From assembly GCA_963678555.2 (NCBI GenBank), contig OY782871.2, positions 496,001 to 560,000 of the forward strand: DNA of 64,000 nucleotides. Direction: 5' to 3'. The stretch's first letter is position 1. Every line of letters starts with the position of its first letter. Origin of the DNA: SABI01 sp963678555. Its GTDB lineage: Bacteria; Spirochaetota; Spirochaetia; Sphaerochaetales; Sphaerochaetaceae. The position numbers and the translations under genes were made by a program. Positions 24,862 to 33,381 of the stretch are shown piece by piece. The notes under the pieces were generated by a model. It ran no database searches. It saw only the letters and a program-made list of their open reading frames with translations, and was not told where the DNA came from.

Positions 24862-26079
24862 TCATTTCTCGACAAGCGGGGGCAGAAGACGGAACAAAGC
24901 GATGAGGGAGAGGGTGCTTATCGCAGAAGCGAAGAGCATGAACGCTCTGTCAGTGCCTGCTGCATCGGCGACCGCACCGAAGGCAGGGAACATGAGAATC
25001 ATGATGATGCTGAAGATCATCGACTGCATAGACAGGACTGTAGCCCTTTCCTTCGATGTGATGAGTTCGTTGATGTAGGTTCCCATGGCTGCGATGACGT
25101 ACCCTTCGACCGGTCCGAGCAGAATATAGAAGAAGAACGAATAGGGGGTCAGAGCAATTCCCCACAGTGCGACCACCGGTGTCAGGAGGATGAGCATCAG
25201 GGTCCACTTCCGTGCAAGATGCTTCTCTATCGCCGTGGAGCGGAAAGCTGCGATGCCTCCGAGCACTCCTTTAACAGCAAAGACCGTGGTGATCGTTCTC
25301 TGAGAGAATCCCTGTTCAGTCCAGTGGCTCTGCAGATAGAAGAAGGAGACGACGACAACAGTGAAAAATCCCTCGCTTATCAGCATGAGAAAGAGCACTC
25401 TTCTATCCTTGTGAAAGACCTGTATGCTCGAGACGATGTGATCCCGGTACTTCCTGAACTCCCGTGAAAGAGAACGGGAGAAGACCTCTTTCTTTCCGAT
25501 AGTTATCTCAGTAAAATACAACGCACTTATGATCGCCAGAAGATAGCTCACAGCAGAGAGACTGAAAGTTATCGGGTAGCTGATGCTTGCCAGCACGCCA
25601 CCTGCAAGAAACGCCGCGATGCTCGCCACCTGAAATGTCAGTTCCTGCTTACCCGCCACACTCATGTAGGTACCAACCGCATCGACGCTGACCAGGCTAT
25701 CGTAGACCAGAGCATCCCCGGCTCCCGACTCAAGGTTGTTGGAAAGTGCGATCAGCATGAATCCGAGAGTCTGGACCAGCATCGTATCGCCGTACAGCGC
25801 TATAAACAATGCACCGATACCGAGGAATCTCCCGATGATGCGGCTCATCTTCCGTCCCCACACATCAGCAACGGCCCCAGTCGGTATCTCCATCAGGAAA
25901 CTTGCCACGTGGTAGAACCCTTCCATGATTCCCACCTCAAGAAGGGTAAACCCCTTCACCGCCGTGAGGTAGATGATAATGATCCCGTGTGTGTAATCAA
26001 GAGACATGAAAAAGACGAACAGATAGTTCACCACGATATTCCGTTCTGCTCTTGTGTGCTCCGCACTCATACCTCTCAC
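24862..26079 (-). CDS. Major facilitator superfamily transporter
   Basis: A 405-residue protein with 12 predicted membrane helices. The loop between helices 2 and 3 carries an MFS motif (GAVADVWGRKMSRIIGR), and helix 1 follows a short polar N-terminus. The pattern is that of drug- or metabolite-exporting MFS proteins (TIGR00900/permease-like group); the substrate cannot be told. The listed start is GTG; the ATG three codons on (26068-26070, preceded by GAGAGGT) is at least as likely. A kinase gene lies directly downstream, so uptake of its sugar is possible but not shown. Confidence 0.88.
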   Translation of the reverse strand: MRGMSAEHTRAERNIVVNYLFVFFMSLDYTHGIIIIYLTAVKGFTLLEVGIMEGFYHVASFLMEIPTGAVADVWGRKMSRIIGRFLGIGALFIALYGDTMLVQTLGFMLIALSNNLESGAGDALVYDSLVSVDAVGTYMSVAGKQELTFQVASIAAFLAGGVLASISYPITFSLSAVSYLLAIISALYFTEITIGKKEVFSRSLSREFRKYRDHIVSSIQVFHKDRRVLFLMLISEGFFTVVVVSFFYLQSHWTEQGFSQRTITTVFAVKGVLGGIAAFRSTAIEKHLARKWTLMLILLTPVVALWGIALTPYSFFFYILLGPVEGYVIAAMGTYINELITSKERATVLSMQSMIFSIIMILMFPAFGAVADAAGTDRAFMLFASAISTLSLIALFRLLPPLVEK

Positions 26080-26132
26080 CCCTACCCCTGAGTCCTTTAT
26101 TGACGTATACTTGGCCGTGTATGGAGGTCTCT

Positions 26133-26645
26133 ATGATACAGACATATAAAGAACACACACCACAGATAAGCGAATCTGCCTACATCGCACCATCGGCAGT
26201 CATTATAGGCGAGGTCTCCCTCGCTGGCAACACCTCTGTCTGGCCTCAGGTGACGATGCGGGGTGACATGGCTCCGATAACAGTGGGCGAAGGGTCGAAC
26301 ATCCAGGACAACAGCGTCGTTCACGTGAACGCGGACCTGCCCACGAGCATCGGCAGGAACGTCACTGTCGGTCATGGTGCGATCATACATGGATGCACCA
26401 TCGGAGATACCTGCCTGATAGGGATGGGAGCGATCATACTTGACGGTGCAGTGATAGGGGACGAATCGATCGTCGGAGCCGGATCCCTCGTCACTCCGGG
26501 AAAGACCTTTCCACCACGCTCCATGATCATCGGCAGCCCGGCGAGGGCCATCAGGGAACTGACCGACCAGGAGATTGAGGGGATCAGGGACAATGGAGAG
26601 CGGTACGTTCTCTACGCCTCGGAGTATCGCGACACTCCCCGGTAG
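26133..26645 (+). CDS. Gamma-class carbonic-anhydrase-like protein
   Basis: About 170 residues from ATG 26133, chosen because GGAGG lies 6 bases upstream; the longer frame has no ribosome site. The chain is a left-handed beta helix of hexapeptide repeats (IGEVSLAGNTSVWPQVTMRG, IGRNVTVGHGAIIHGCTIGD) with a C-terminal helix. Zinc-ligand histidines are in place (SVVHV and VGHGAIIHG), as in gamma carbonic anhydrases and YrdA/PaaY proteins. Many family members have no measurable carbonic anhydrase activity. It forms a cytoplasmic trimer. Divergent from the MFS gene. Confidence 0.92.
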   Translation: MIQTYKEHTPQISESAYIAPSAVIIGEVSLAGNTSVWPQVTMRGDMAPITVGEGSNIQDNSVVHVNADLPTSIGRNVTVGHGAIIHGCTIGDTCLIGMGAIILDGAVIGDESIVGAGSLVTPGKTFPPRSMIIGSPARAIRELTDQEIEGIRDNGERYVLYASEYRDTPR

Positions 26646-26815
26646 ACACTCTGCTGCCAGAGGGAGAAGGGCCTGCGGCATTCTTTTTTTGGCGCTTCCG
26701 ACTATCGTGCGGGGGAAGGGGAAACATCAAGCTTACCTACATAAAACAGGAGCAGCACTAGTCTGTGTACATCTTGAGACACAGGCAAATCGTCATACAA
26801 CGCCATTCTGATTCA

Positions 26816-26837
26816 GCAGGGGGGACTACCCCCCTGC
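26816..26837 (-). terminator. Strong hairpin after the repeat lipoprotein gene
   Basis: GCAGGGGGG and CCCCCCTGC form a perfect 9-bp G/C stem around a 4-base loop, 43 bases beyond the stop at 26881. No T run follows on the minus strand; on the plus strand ACATCCTTTT follows. It probably acts as a terminator or as a barrier between the convergent genes. Confidence 0.55.
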
Positions 26838-26880
26838 ACATCCTTTTAATGGTTACATGGACAAATTGTTGAATAGCTCA

Positions 26881-29082
26881 TCAGAAAGCCCGTGCAGGCC
26901 TTACCCTGTATTCGTTGCTCCGGTAGTATTCGCCCTGATACATACCGCCGAAGTACTGGCCCCACGCGAATTTCTCACCGCTCGCACTGTACTCGGAGGA
27001 ACTCCAGTAAACAATGTCAGAAAAACCTCCTAGATTTTTCACTTTCAGATTTTGATACATCAGATTCAGCTCATCCTTGCTCGGCAGAAACCAGTCGCTG
27101 TACCCTTCAGCCTCGTGGGTATCACACAACCGTGCCGCATAATCCCCTGTTGTCGTGGTTGTGCTTGTTGCATTTGATATGTATGCCGTCGTCCCCATAC
27201 TCGACACCAGGTCCTCAGTGTTCTTCTTACCGGTCCCTATGCCTGTCGCAGTTCCCACCAAGGTCGATGCTCCACCTGATGCCGTACGATAATACCCGAA
27301 GTTATGGGTATTGTTCCCTCCGTCCAGCACCACGTCCGCCGGGGCTGCCTCCAGATACCGCCACCAATCGGTGTAGGACCCCTTGTCGTAGAAAATGTAG
27401 CCCCCTGCGGGCCCCAGATCTCCTACTGTCAGCTCTTCCCACTTCGCATAGAGCGTGGTTGCTATAATGACCGTATCACTGCTGAAATCCCAGGAACTCG
27501 TTAACCCGGTATCAGTATACCAGCCCTCAAAGCTGTACCCGATTTTCGTCGGTGCTGTCGGGGCAGTGATCTTCGCTCCGTAGCGGACATCTGTCGTGTC
27601 AGTGACGCTGCTTCCGCCGTTCTCATCGTAGCTCACCGTGAACGTATTTCGGTCATAATACAGCTTCAGTACCAGCGAACCGTTTCCGGCTATCGTCCCG
27701 CTGGCAACCCGGTCGGTATGGGTGGTGTTTTCACTGAACCCCGTATAGCTTTTTGCTGTGGCCGTTGCCGTTTCTCCGGTCGTACCCTGCAGGTTCTGTG
27801 TATCGACTGTCACCTTCGAATACCCGTCACCACTGACATCCTGCTGGTAATGCTCCACCGTGTAAGCGGTCCCCGTGCTTGCACTCCACTTCGCATAGAG
27901 CGTGGTTGCTTCAGTGACCGTATCACTGCTGAAATCCCAGGCAGTTGTTAACCCGGCATCCGAATACCAGCCCTCAAAGCTGTACCCGTCTTTCGTCGGT
28001 GCTGTCGGGGCAGTGATCTTCGCTCCGTAGCGGACATCTGTCGTGTCAGTGACGCTGCTCCCGCCGTTCTCATCGTAGCTCACCGTGAACGTATTTCGGT
28101 CATAATACAGCTTCAGTACCAGGGAACCGTCTCCGGCTATCGTCCCGCTGGCAACCCGGTCGGTATGGGTGGTGTTTTCACTGAATCCCGTATAGCTTTT
28201 TGCTGTGGCCGTTGCCGTTTCTCCGGTCGTACCCTGCAGGTTCTGTGTATCGGCTGTCACCTTCGAATACCCGTCACCACTGACATCCTGCTGGTAATGG
28301 TCCACCGTGTAAGCGGTCCCCGTGCTTGCACTCCACTTCGCATAGAGCGTGGTTGCTTCAGTGACCGTATCACTGCTGAAATCCCAGGAACTCGTTAACC
28401 CGGCATCCGTATACCAGCCTTCAAAGCTGTACCCGTCTTTCGTCGGAGCTGTCGGGGCACTGATCATCGCTCCGTAGCGGACATCCGTCGTGTCAGTGAC
28501 GCTGCTCCCGCCGTTCTCATTATAGCTCACCGTGTACGTATTTCGGTCATAATACAGCTTCAGTACCAGCGAACCGTCTCCGGCTATCGTCCCGCTGGCA
28601 ACCCGGTCGGTATGGGTGGTGTTTTCACTGAATCCCGTATAGCTTTTTTCTGTGGCCGTTGCCGTTTCTCCGGTCGTTCCCTGCAGGTTCTGTGTATCGG
28701 CTGTCACCTTCGTATACCCGTCACCACTGACATCCTGCTGGTAATGTTCCACCGTGTAAGCGGTCCCCGTGCTTGCACTCCACTTCGCATAGAGCGTGGT
28801 TGCTTCAGTGACCGTATCACTGCTGAAATCCCAGGAACTCGTTAACCCGGTATCAGTATACCAACCCTCAAAGCTGTACCCGTCTTTCGTCGGAGCTGTC
28901 GGTTCCGACACCGGATCTCCCTCTTTGATTCCTTCAGCCGGGGCAACCGCGCTTCCTCCATTGGAATCAAAGGTCACGGTGTATACATCCGGGGATACGA
29001 GACTGCAGCCGCTCAAGGCGGTTCCCAGAAGAAATACTGATAGACTCAATGCAAGAACAATAATCGGTAGTCTAGTCTTCAT
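26881..29082 (-). CDS. Repeat lipoprotein with InlB-type B repeats and DUF1566/Lcl domain
   Basis: A 733-residue surface lipoprotein. The signal peptide ends in LSGC (Cys26). Residues about 33-550 alternate between InlB-type B repeats (Listeria-Bacteroides repeat; YTVTFDSNGG ... GYSFEGWYTD ... TTLYAKW) and a second module beginning YTVEHYQQDVSGDGY and ending GSLVLKLYYDRN, similar to MucBP-like units: four B repeats and three HYQQ modules with a period of 149 residues. Residues about 553-733 form a DUF1566/Lcl C-terminal domain (GPAGGYIFYDKGSY, SDWFLPSKDELNLMYQNL, YWSSSEYS, VRPARAF). Such proteins are often adhesins or surface proteins; the binding partner is unknown. The repeats are nearly identical at DNA level, so copy number may vary. 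Confidence 0.93.
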   Translation of the reverse strand: MKTRLPIIVLALSLSVFLLGTALSGCSLVSPDVYTVTFDSNGGSAVAPAEGIKEGDPVSEPTAPTKDGYSFEGWYTDTGLTSSWDFSSDTVTEATTLYAKWSASTGTAYTVEHYQQDVSGDGYTKVTADTQNLQGTTGETATATEKSYTGFSENTTHTDRVASGTIAGDGSLVLKLYYDRNTYTVSYNENGGSSVTDTTDVRYGAMISAPTAPTKDGYSFEGWYTDAGLTSSWDFSSDTVTEATTLYAKWSASTGTAYTVDHYQQDVSGDGYSKVTADTQNLQGTTGETATATAKSYTGFSENTTHTDRVASGTIAGDGSLVLKLYYDRNTFTVSYDENGGSSVTDTTDVRYGAKITAPTAPTKDGYSFEGWYSDAGLTTAWDFSSDTVTEATTLYAKWSASTGTAYTVEHYQQDVSGDGYSKVTVDTQNLQGTTGETATATAKSYTGFSENTTHTDRVASGTIAGNGSLVLKLYYDRNTFTVSYDENGGSSVTDTTDVRYGAKITAPTAPTKIGYSFEGWYTDTGLTSSWDFSSDTVIIATTLYAKWEELTVGDLGPAGGYIFYDKGSYTDWWRYLEAAPADVVLDGGNNTHNFGYYRTASGGASTLVGTATGIGTGKKNTEDLVSSMGTTAYISNATSTTTTTGDYAARLCDTHEAEGYSDWFLPSKDELNLMYQNLKVKNLGGFSDIVYWSSSEYSASGEKFAWGQYFGGMYQGEYYRSNEYRVRPARAF
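27556..28896 (-). repeat. 447-bp in-frame repeats, three copies
   Basis: Inside the lipoprotein gene a 447-bp unit recurs three times (for example the same segment at 27718, 28165 and 28612), with only scattered base differences such as GAACGTATT/GTACGTATT and GCAGTTGTTAACC/GAACTCGTTAACC. A fourth half-unit lies at each edge. 447 is a multiple of three, so gain or loss of a unit keeps the frame. Confidence 0.93.
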
Positions 29083-29787
29083 AGTTTCTCCAAAAACATA
29101 GATGTGTCACTCAATCAATGAGATATCTGGGGTTAATCGTAACAGACCTACATCCACAAGAACCCACCGCTGCATTCAATATTCCACTCTCAACATACAG
29201 ATCAGTCTCCTGAAGACACAGGCATACCTATTCAGGATTCACCCTCCAAAAGGCTTTCACCTGAACGGCATGATATTGTAGCATAATCTCACCCTTTAGT
29301 GGTAATGAATATTTCATCTCAATCAGACAAGATTCATCCTCATTGACAGAAACCGATCCGGGGTAACACCCCTTACACTACAGCTCTGCCCGGAGCTGTA
29401 CGGGGTATGCATCATCTTCATAACACACCTAGCGGGAGAAGTCCGACGAAAACGTCTCCGTTAGCTCGATTCCAATTTCGAACTGAGACGGTCCTTTCCT
29501 TCTAGGCTTCCCCTTTACCCGAAAGGTTTTCGTTGCTCGTTACCACGTCCTACACCTCCCTTTATTCTGGTTAAAGCGATTCATTCCTATCACTTCATCC
29601 TACTGTACCGCTCTAACACTACGTTTCTTTCAACCAGGAATGGTATGGAAAGATCTATTCGTAAAAACGAGGGCGCATTGATACAGCAATCTGATAATAC
29701 CAGCAATAAAATGGTTTATTTTTTCCCATTTCACCGGTTTTTACCCTGCAGTACACACTCGTAAAATGCGGTTAAAAAATCTTTTTA

Positions 29788-29801
29788 GTGAATCGTTTAA
29801 C
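29788..29801 (+). promoter_or_regulatory. Possible LacI-type operator
   Basis: GTGAATCGTTTAAC fits the loose LacI-family half-site pattern AANCGNTT. A similar TTCGTTTAAG lies near 29878. Both are upstream of the LacI gene at 29967. Weak evidence. Confidence 0.25.
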
Positions 29802-29910
29802 TTGAATAATAAGTGCAAAAACATGTAAAATTTCTCATAATTCAATGATTCTTCTGGTTAAATTTATAACAGGTTATTCGTTTAAGTGAAAATTTAACCT
29901 ATACTTTTTC

Positions 29911-29939
29911 TTGACGGCACCCTGTGGAGGACCTATGAT
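29911..29939 (+). promoter_or_regulatory. Promoter of the LacI regulator/polyol operon
   Basis: TTGACG (29911-29916) and TATGAT (29934-29939) have a 17-bp spacer and lie 27 bases before the GTG start of the LacI gene, which has GGGGAGG-type ribosome sequence upstream. Confidence 0.7.
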
Positions 29940-29966
29940 CTGAATCAGAAGACGGGGAGGTAGCCG

Positions 29967-30989
29967 GTGAAATCTTCTATCAAGGAAGTAGCCCATCTGG
30001 CACAGGTTTCCATTGCTACTGTCAGTTATGTTCTCAATGGAACAAAGCGGGTACGGCCCGAGACTGAGAAGCGGGTCATGGATGCTGTGAGAAAGCTGAA
30101 CTACCAGGTAAACCCCCTGGCACGGAACCTGAGAAAGGGAGAGAGTAAGCTAGTCGGATTCGTTGTCAGTGATTTCGGGAACTACTTCTTTCAGGAGATA
30201 GCGATGGGTCTTGAGGCCCAGCTTGCAGCTGCAGGGTACAGTCTGATCCTGATCGACAGTAAGGAGCAGAAGGATATAGAAATAGGAAACGTCAAGAACC
30301 TGATCGCTCAGGCAGTGGATGCACTGGTCATTGCGCCTACGACAGAGGACTGTTCCTACCTTTCTCTTCTTCTTGCAAACAACCCGATACCGGCTGTGAT
30401 TATCGACAGGAAACCGGAGGGATTTGAAAGCGATATCATCCTTGCGACGAATGAACAGGGAGCGTATGAGGCGGTAAAGGCTCTCACGGAAAGAGGGCAC
30501 AGAAACATCGCATTCATGGGGGAGAAGAGGGACTCGACGATGCTTGAACGGCTTCAGGGCTATACCAGAGCACTCGAAGATGCCGGAATCCCCTTCAATG
30601 CGAACTACATCAGATTCGGAAATAATTCGAGCGGGTCACAGAGGATTCTGAAACACGGTGCTATGTACCATCACACCTTCGACCTGCTGAGCAACCATAA
30701 TATCACCGCGATATTCAGCGGGAATAATATGGGGACGATAGGGATCTACTCCTGCATCAAGGAAACGAACCTGAAGGTGCCCGAAGATCTGGCATTCATC
30801 ACCTTCGACGATGAGTTCTGGCTGACGATGACCTCTCCTGCCATAACCGCCGTCGCACAGAATCCGGATGAGATGGGTAAGGTAGCCGGCAATCTGGTAC
30901 TTGAACGGCTGAAGAAAGACCCTGATGAGGAGTACTCGTACCAGGAGATCCGTATTTCGACCCACCTGATTATCAGGGGAAGTATTTAA
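29967..30989 (+). CDS. LacI-family transcription regulator
   Basis: A 340-residue regulator: N-terminal LacI helix-turn-helix with hinge (residues about 3-58: IKEVAHLAQVSIATVSYVLN, then NPLARNLRKG) and a periplasmic-binding-like sensor domain (about 60-338; FGNYFFQEIAMGLEAQL, VDALVIAPT, GHRNIAFMGE, FDDEFW). Start is GTG with GGGGAGG just upstream. It is the first gene of a run that continues 50 bases later with a sugar binding protein and then permeases, kinase and dehydrogenases, so it most likely controls that operon in response to the imported polyol or sugar. Confidence 0.93.
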   Translation: MKSSIKEVAHLAQVSIATVSYVLNGTKRVRPETEKRVMDAVRKLNYQVNPLARNLRKGESKLVGFVVSDFGNYFFQEIAMGLEAQLAAAGYSLILIDSKEQKDIEIGNVKNLIAQAVDALVIAPTTEDCSYLSLLLANNPIPAVIIDRKPEGFESDIILATNEQGAYEAVKALTERGHRNIAFMGEKRDSTMLERLQGYTRALEDAGIPFNANYIRFGNNSSGSQRILKHGAMYHHTFDLLSNHNITAIFSGNNMGTIGIYSCIKETNLKVPEDLAFITFDDEFWLTMTSPAITAVAQNPDEMGKVAGNLVLERLKKDPDEEYSYQEIRISTHLIIRGSI

Positions 30990-31038
30990 ATGAAGCAAAC
31001 GCCGGTCGTTGACCGGTAAGAATTTTAAGGAGGAATGT

Positions 31039-32388
31039 ATGAAAAAGGTATTAGTTCTGATACTAATCGCAATGCTGTTCGCAGGTTCGATGGTATTCGC
31101 GCAGGGAGCTGCGGAAGGCCCAGTTGAAGTGAATATCGCACTTGCAAACAACCCGCTCAGCCAGGCACTGGCAAAGATCGCACAGGAAGAGTACAGCGCA
31201 GAAGGTGTTACAGTGAACATCTCTGTACTGCCCGAAAACGACCTGCGGCAGAGGCTGACCACAGAGGCTTCCACCGGTGGAACGACCTACGACATCTTCT
31301 ACCTCGGCCCCTACGAAGCAGCTACCTGGGCAAAGAACGGATGGCTCGAGAATCTCGAACCCTACTTTGACGGTCTTACTGCAGACAGAGCAGCCTGGTA
31401 CGACAGAGACGACCTGATCCAGGGAATGGCACAGTCGCTCAGCGTTGACGGCGAAGCCTATGCACTTCCGTTCTACGGTGAAAGCTCATTCATCATGTAC
31501 AACAAGGAACTGTTCGCGCAGAAGGGACTTACCATGCCTGCAGAACCTACCTGGCAGGAAATCTATGAACTTGCCAAGAAGATTCATGATCCTGCAAAGG
31601 GTATCGTCGGTATGACCATGCGCGGAGCACCCGGCTGGGGAATGAGCGGCGCTCCTTTCGTCACCATGGTAAACGCATTCGGCGGCCGGTTCTTCGATAT
31701 GGACTGGAATGCAACTGTCGACACTCCCGAGCAGAGAGATGCATGGGAAATGTACAAGAAGATCCTTCGCGAAGCAGGACAGGCTGACATCCTTAGCTAC
31801 ACCTACAACGAATGTATCGGCCTGATGGCAAGCGGCAACTGTGGTATCTACTACGATGCGACCTCCATCGCACCTCCCCTCGAAGCAGATGATTCGAAGG
31901 TGCAGGGCAAGATGGGCTACGTTCTGGCACCCCATGCCAAGCTGAAGAGCAACACTGCATGGCTGTGGAACTGGGCGATGGGTCTCAACCCCAACTCTTC
32001 CGACGCAAAGAAAGACGCTGCTTTCGATTTCATGCTCTGGGCAACCAGCAAGGATTACATCAAAATGACAGTGGATATGGATCCCTCCGGGGCTTCAACT
32101 CCTCCTGCTTCACGCTCAAGCACGTATGAACTTCCTGTCTATGCAGCAGCACCGTACGCAGACATGACATTGAAGGCACTCGAAGGAATGGACTTCACCA
32201 AGCCGACCCTCGAACCCGTCCCGTACGTCGGTCTCCAGTACATCGCGATTCCTGAGTTCGCAGACGCAGGAACTAAGATGACCGAGTACCTTGCTGACTA
32301 CGTCGTAGACAAGATCTCTCTCGACGAAGCGATCCGCAAGACTCAGGCTGTGTTTGAACAGGTTGCCATTGACGGTAACTACAAATAA
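31039..32388 (+). CDS. ABC transporter sugar/polyol-binding protein
   Basis: About 449 residues from the ATG at 31039, preceded by AAGGAGG; a longer frame lacks a site. The signal peptide is MKKVLVLILIAMLFAGSMVF followed by AQGAAEG. The mature part is a family 1 solute-binding protein (MalE/UgpB type): YDIFYLGPYEAATWAKNGWL, EAYALPFYGESSFIMYNKEL, WQEIYELAKKIHDP. Such proteins bind a sugar, polyol or oligosaccharide outside the inner membrane and pass it to the MalF/MalG-type permeases that follow. A dehydrogenase-kinase operon downstream points to a polyol (inference). Confidence 0.94.
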   Translation: MKKVLVLILIAMLFAGSMVFAQGAAEGPVEVNIALANNPLSQALAKIAQEEYSAEGVTVNISVLPENDLRQRLTTEASTGGTTYDIFYLGPYEAATWAKNGWLENLEPYFDGLTADRAAWYDRDDLIQGMAQSLSVDGEAYALPFYGESSFIMYNKELFAQKGLTMPAEPTWQEIYELAKKIHDPAKGIVGMTMRGAPGWGMSGAPFVTMVNAFGGRFFDMDWNATVDTPEQRDAWEMYKKILREAGQADILSYTYNECIGLMASGNCGIYYDATSIAPPLEADDSKVQGKMGYVLAPHAKLKSNTAWLWNWAMGLNPNSSDAKKDAAFDFMLWATSKDYIKMTVDMDPSGASTPPASRSSTYELPVYAAAPYADMTLKALEGMDFTKPTLEPVPYVGLQYIAIPEFADAGTKMTEYLADYVVDKISLDEAIRKTQAVFEQVAIDGNYK

Positions 32389-32404
32389 GTCGAACTATCT
32401 TACT

Positions 32405-32435
32405 ATCTGTCCGGAGGGAACTCCTCCGGACAGAT
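32405..32435 (+). promoter_or_regulatory. Intercistronic stem-loop
   Basis: ATCTGTCCGGAGG and CCTCCGGACAGAT form a perfect 13-bp stem with a 5-base loop between the binding-protein and permease genes, without a T run. Such hairpins often stabilise the upstream message and lower expression of the distal transporter genes. Confidence 0.7.
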
Positions 32436-32475
32436 GTGTATCATGTCATCCCCACAGGGGGATATTGGAAAGGCC

Positions 32476-33369
32476 ATGAAAACTCTAAACAAATCCGATT
32501 ATCGGTTCCTGCTGCCGGCAGTGATAGTTGTTGCTGTCATGACCCAGGTACCGTTCCTGCTGACTATTATTTTCAGTACATTGAGATGGAACCTCTCCCG
32601 ACCCGACCTAGGCAGAACCTTCGACGGAGTCGCCAACTTCTGGCACTATCTGAAAATCGAGTCTCTATCCCAGATTCCCGAATTCTATACGATTCTGTGG
32701 CAGACTGTCGTCATAACAGGCATGACACTCGTACTGTGCGCTATAGGAGGCTTCCTGCTGGCCCTGCTGCTGGACCATGACATTCCGGGGGTTAATATTG
32801 CTCGAACCCTCATGCTCGGGCCCTTCTTCGTCATGTCCACTGCAAGCGGAGTCATCTGGAAGACCACTATCTTCAACACAACCTTCGGATGGTACGGTGT
32901 GATCGCGAAGGCGCTCGGCTTCACCCCGGTGGACCTCATATCCTACCACCCGCTGTTTGTCATCATCCTTCTGTTCACCTGGCAGTGGATGCCGTTCTTT
33001 ATTCTGGTTCTCCTTGCAGGTCTGCAGGGGATTCCTCAGGATCTTGTTGACTCCATGAAAATCGACGGTGTCAACTGGATGCAGGGTGTGTTCAGGATCA
33101 AGCTGCCTCTCATCATGAATCATATGAGAGTAGCTGTAATGCTTGGTCTGGTCTTCATCATCAAGGAGTTCGGTCTGATACTTGTTACGACAGCGGGAGG
33201 ACCGGGAACAAGGAGTTACACCCTCCCGTACGCTGTGTATACACAGGTCTTCCTGGCCAACAACGTTGGACGGGCAAGTGCTCTGGCAGTGATGACCGTC
33301 ATACTCACCCTCCTGATGGTGAATCTCCTGTACCGCTCCATCGTGAAGCGGAACGAAAAATACAGTTGA
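32476..33369 (+). CDS. ABC sugar permease, MalF/UgpA type
   Basis: About 297 residues from ATG 32476 (GGAAAGG upstream; a start at 32434 is possible but its first codons overlap the intercistronic stem-loop). Six membrane helices; the conserved cytoplasmic EAA-type loop is recognisable as DLVDSMKIDGVNWMQGVFRI followed by KLPLI, which contacts the ATPase. It forms the channel with the next gene. Upstream by about 90 bases is the matching binding protein. Confidence 0.92.
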   Translation: MKTLNKSDYRFLLPAVIVVAVMTQVPFLLTIIFSTLRWNLSRPDLGRTFDGVANFWHYLKIESLSQIPEFYTILWQTVVITGMTLVLCAIGGFLLALLLDHDIPGVNIARTLMLGPFFVMSTASGVIWKTTIFNTTFGWYGVIAKALGFTPVDLISYHPLFVIILLFTWQWMPFFILVLLAGLQGIPQDLVDSMKIDGVNWMQGVFRIKLPLIMNHMRVAVMLGLVFIIKEFGLILVTTAGGPGTRSYTLPYAVYTQVFLANNVGRASALAVMTVILTLLMVNLLYRSIVKRNEKYS

Positions 33370-33381
33370 GGACGGTATAGT

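Larger units (their letters stand above)
29083..29966. other. 884-bp divergent intergenic region with RNA-like structure
   Basis: No protein gene is supported. From about 29350 to 29640 strong nested hairpins can be drawn. On the plus strand: ACAGCTC-TGCCCG-GAGCTGT (29378-29399); CGTCTC...GAGACG enclosing AGCTCGA...TCGAACT (about 29450-29490); GACG-AAAA-CGTC (29443-29455); and CTTTAACC/GGTTGAAAG arms about 60-70 bases apart (near 29568 and 29630). G+C content here is higher than in the A+T-rich 29650-29910 that follows. This may be a structured RNA on either strand, a long leader of the lipoprotein gene, or an intron-like relic. Confidence 0.4.

Noticed and set aside
27304..28845. Repeated 77-codon frames on the plus strand within the repeat lipoprotein
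   Set aside because: They recur with the 447-bp unit simply because the unit is a multiple of three; the minus-strand frame carries the signal peptide and recognisable domains.
29083..29966. RNase P RNA, tmRNA, 4.5S RNA or 6S RNA in the structured gap
   Set aside because: The universally conserved pieces (for example GAGGAAAGTCC of RNase P, GGTTCGACTGG-type tmRNA ends, GGAAGGAAGCAGCC of SRP RNA) are not present.
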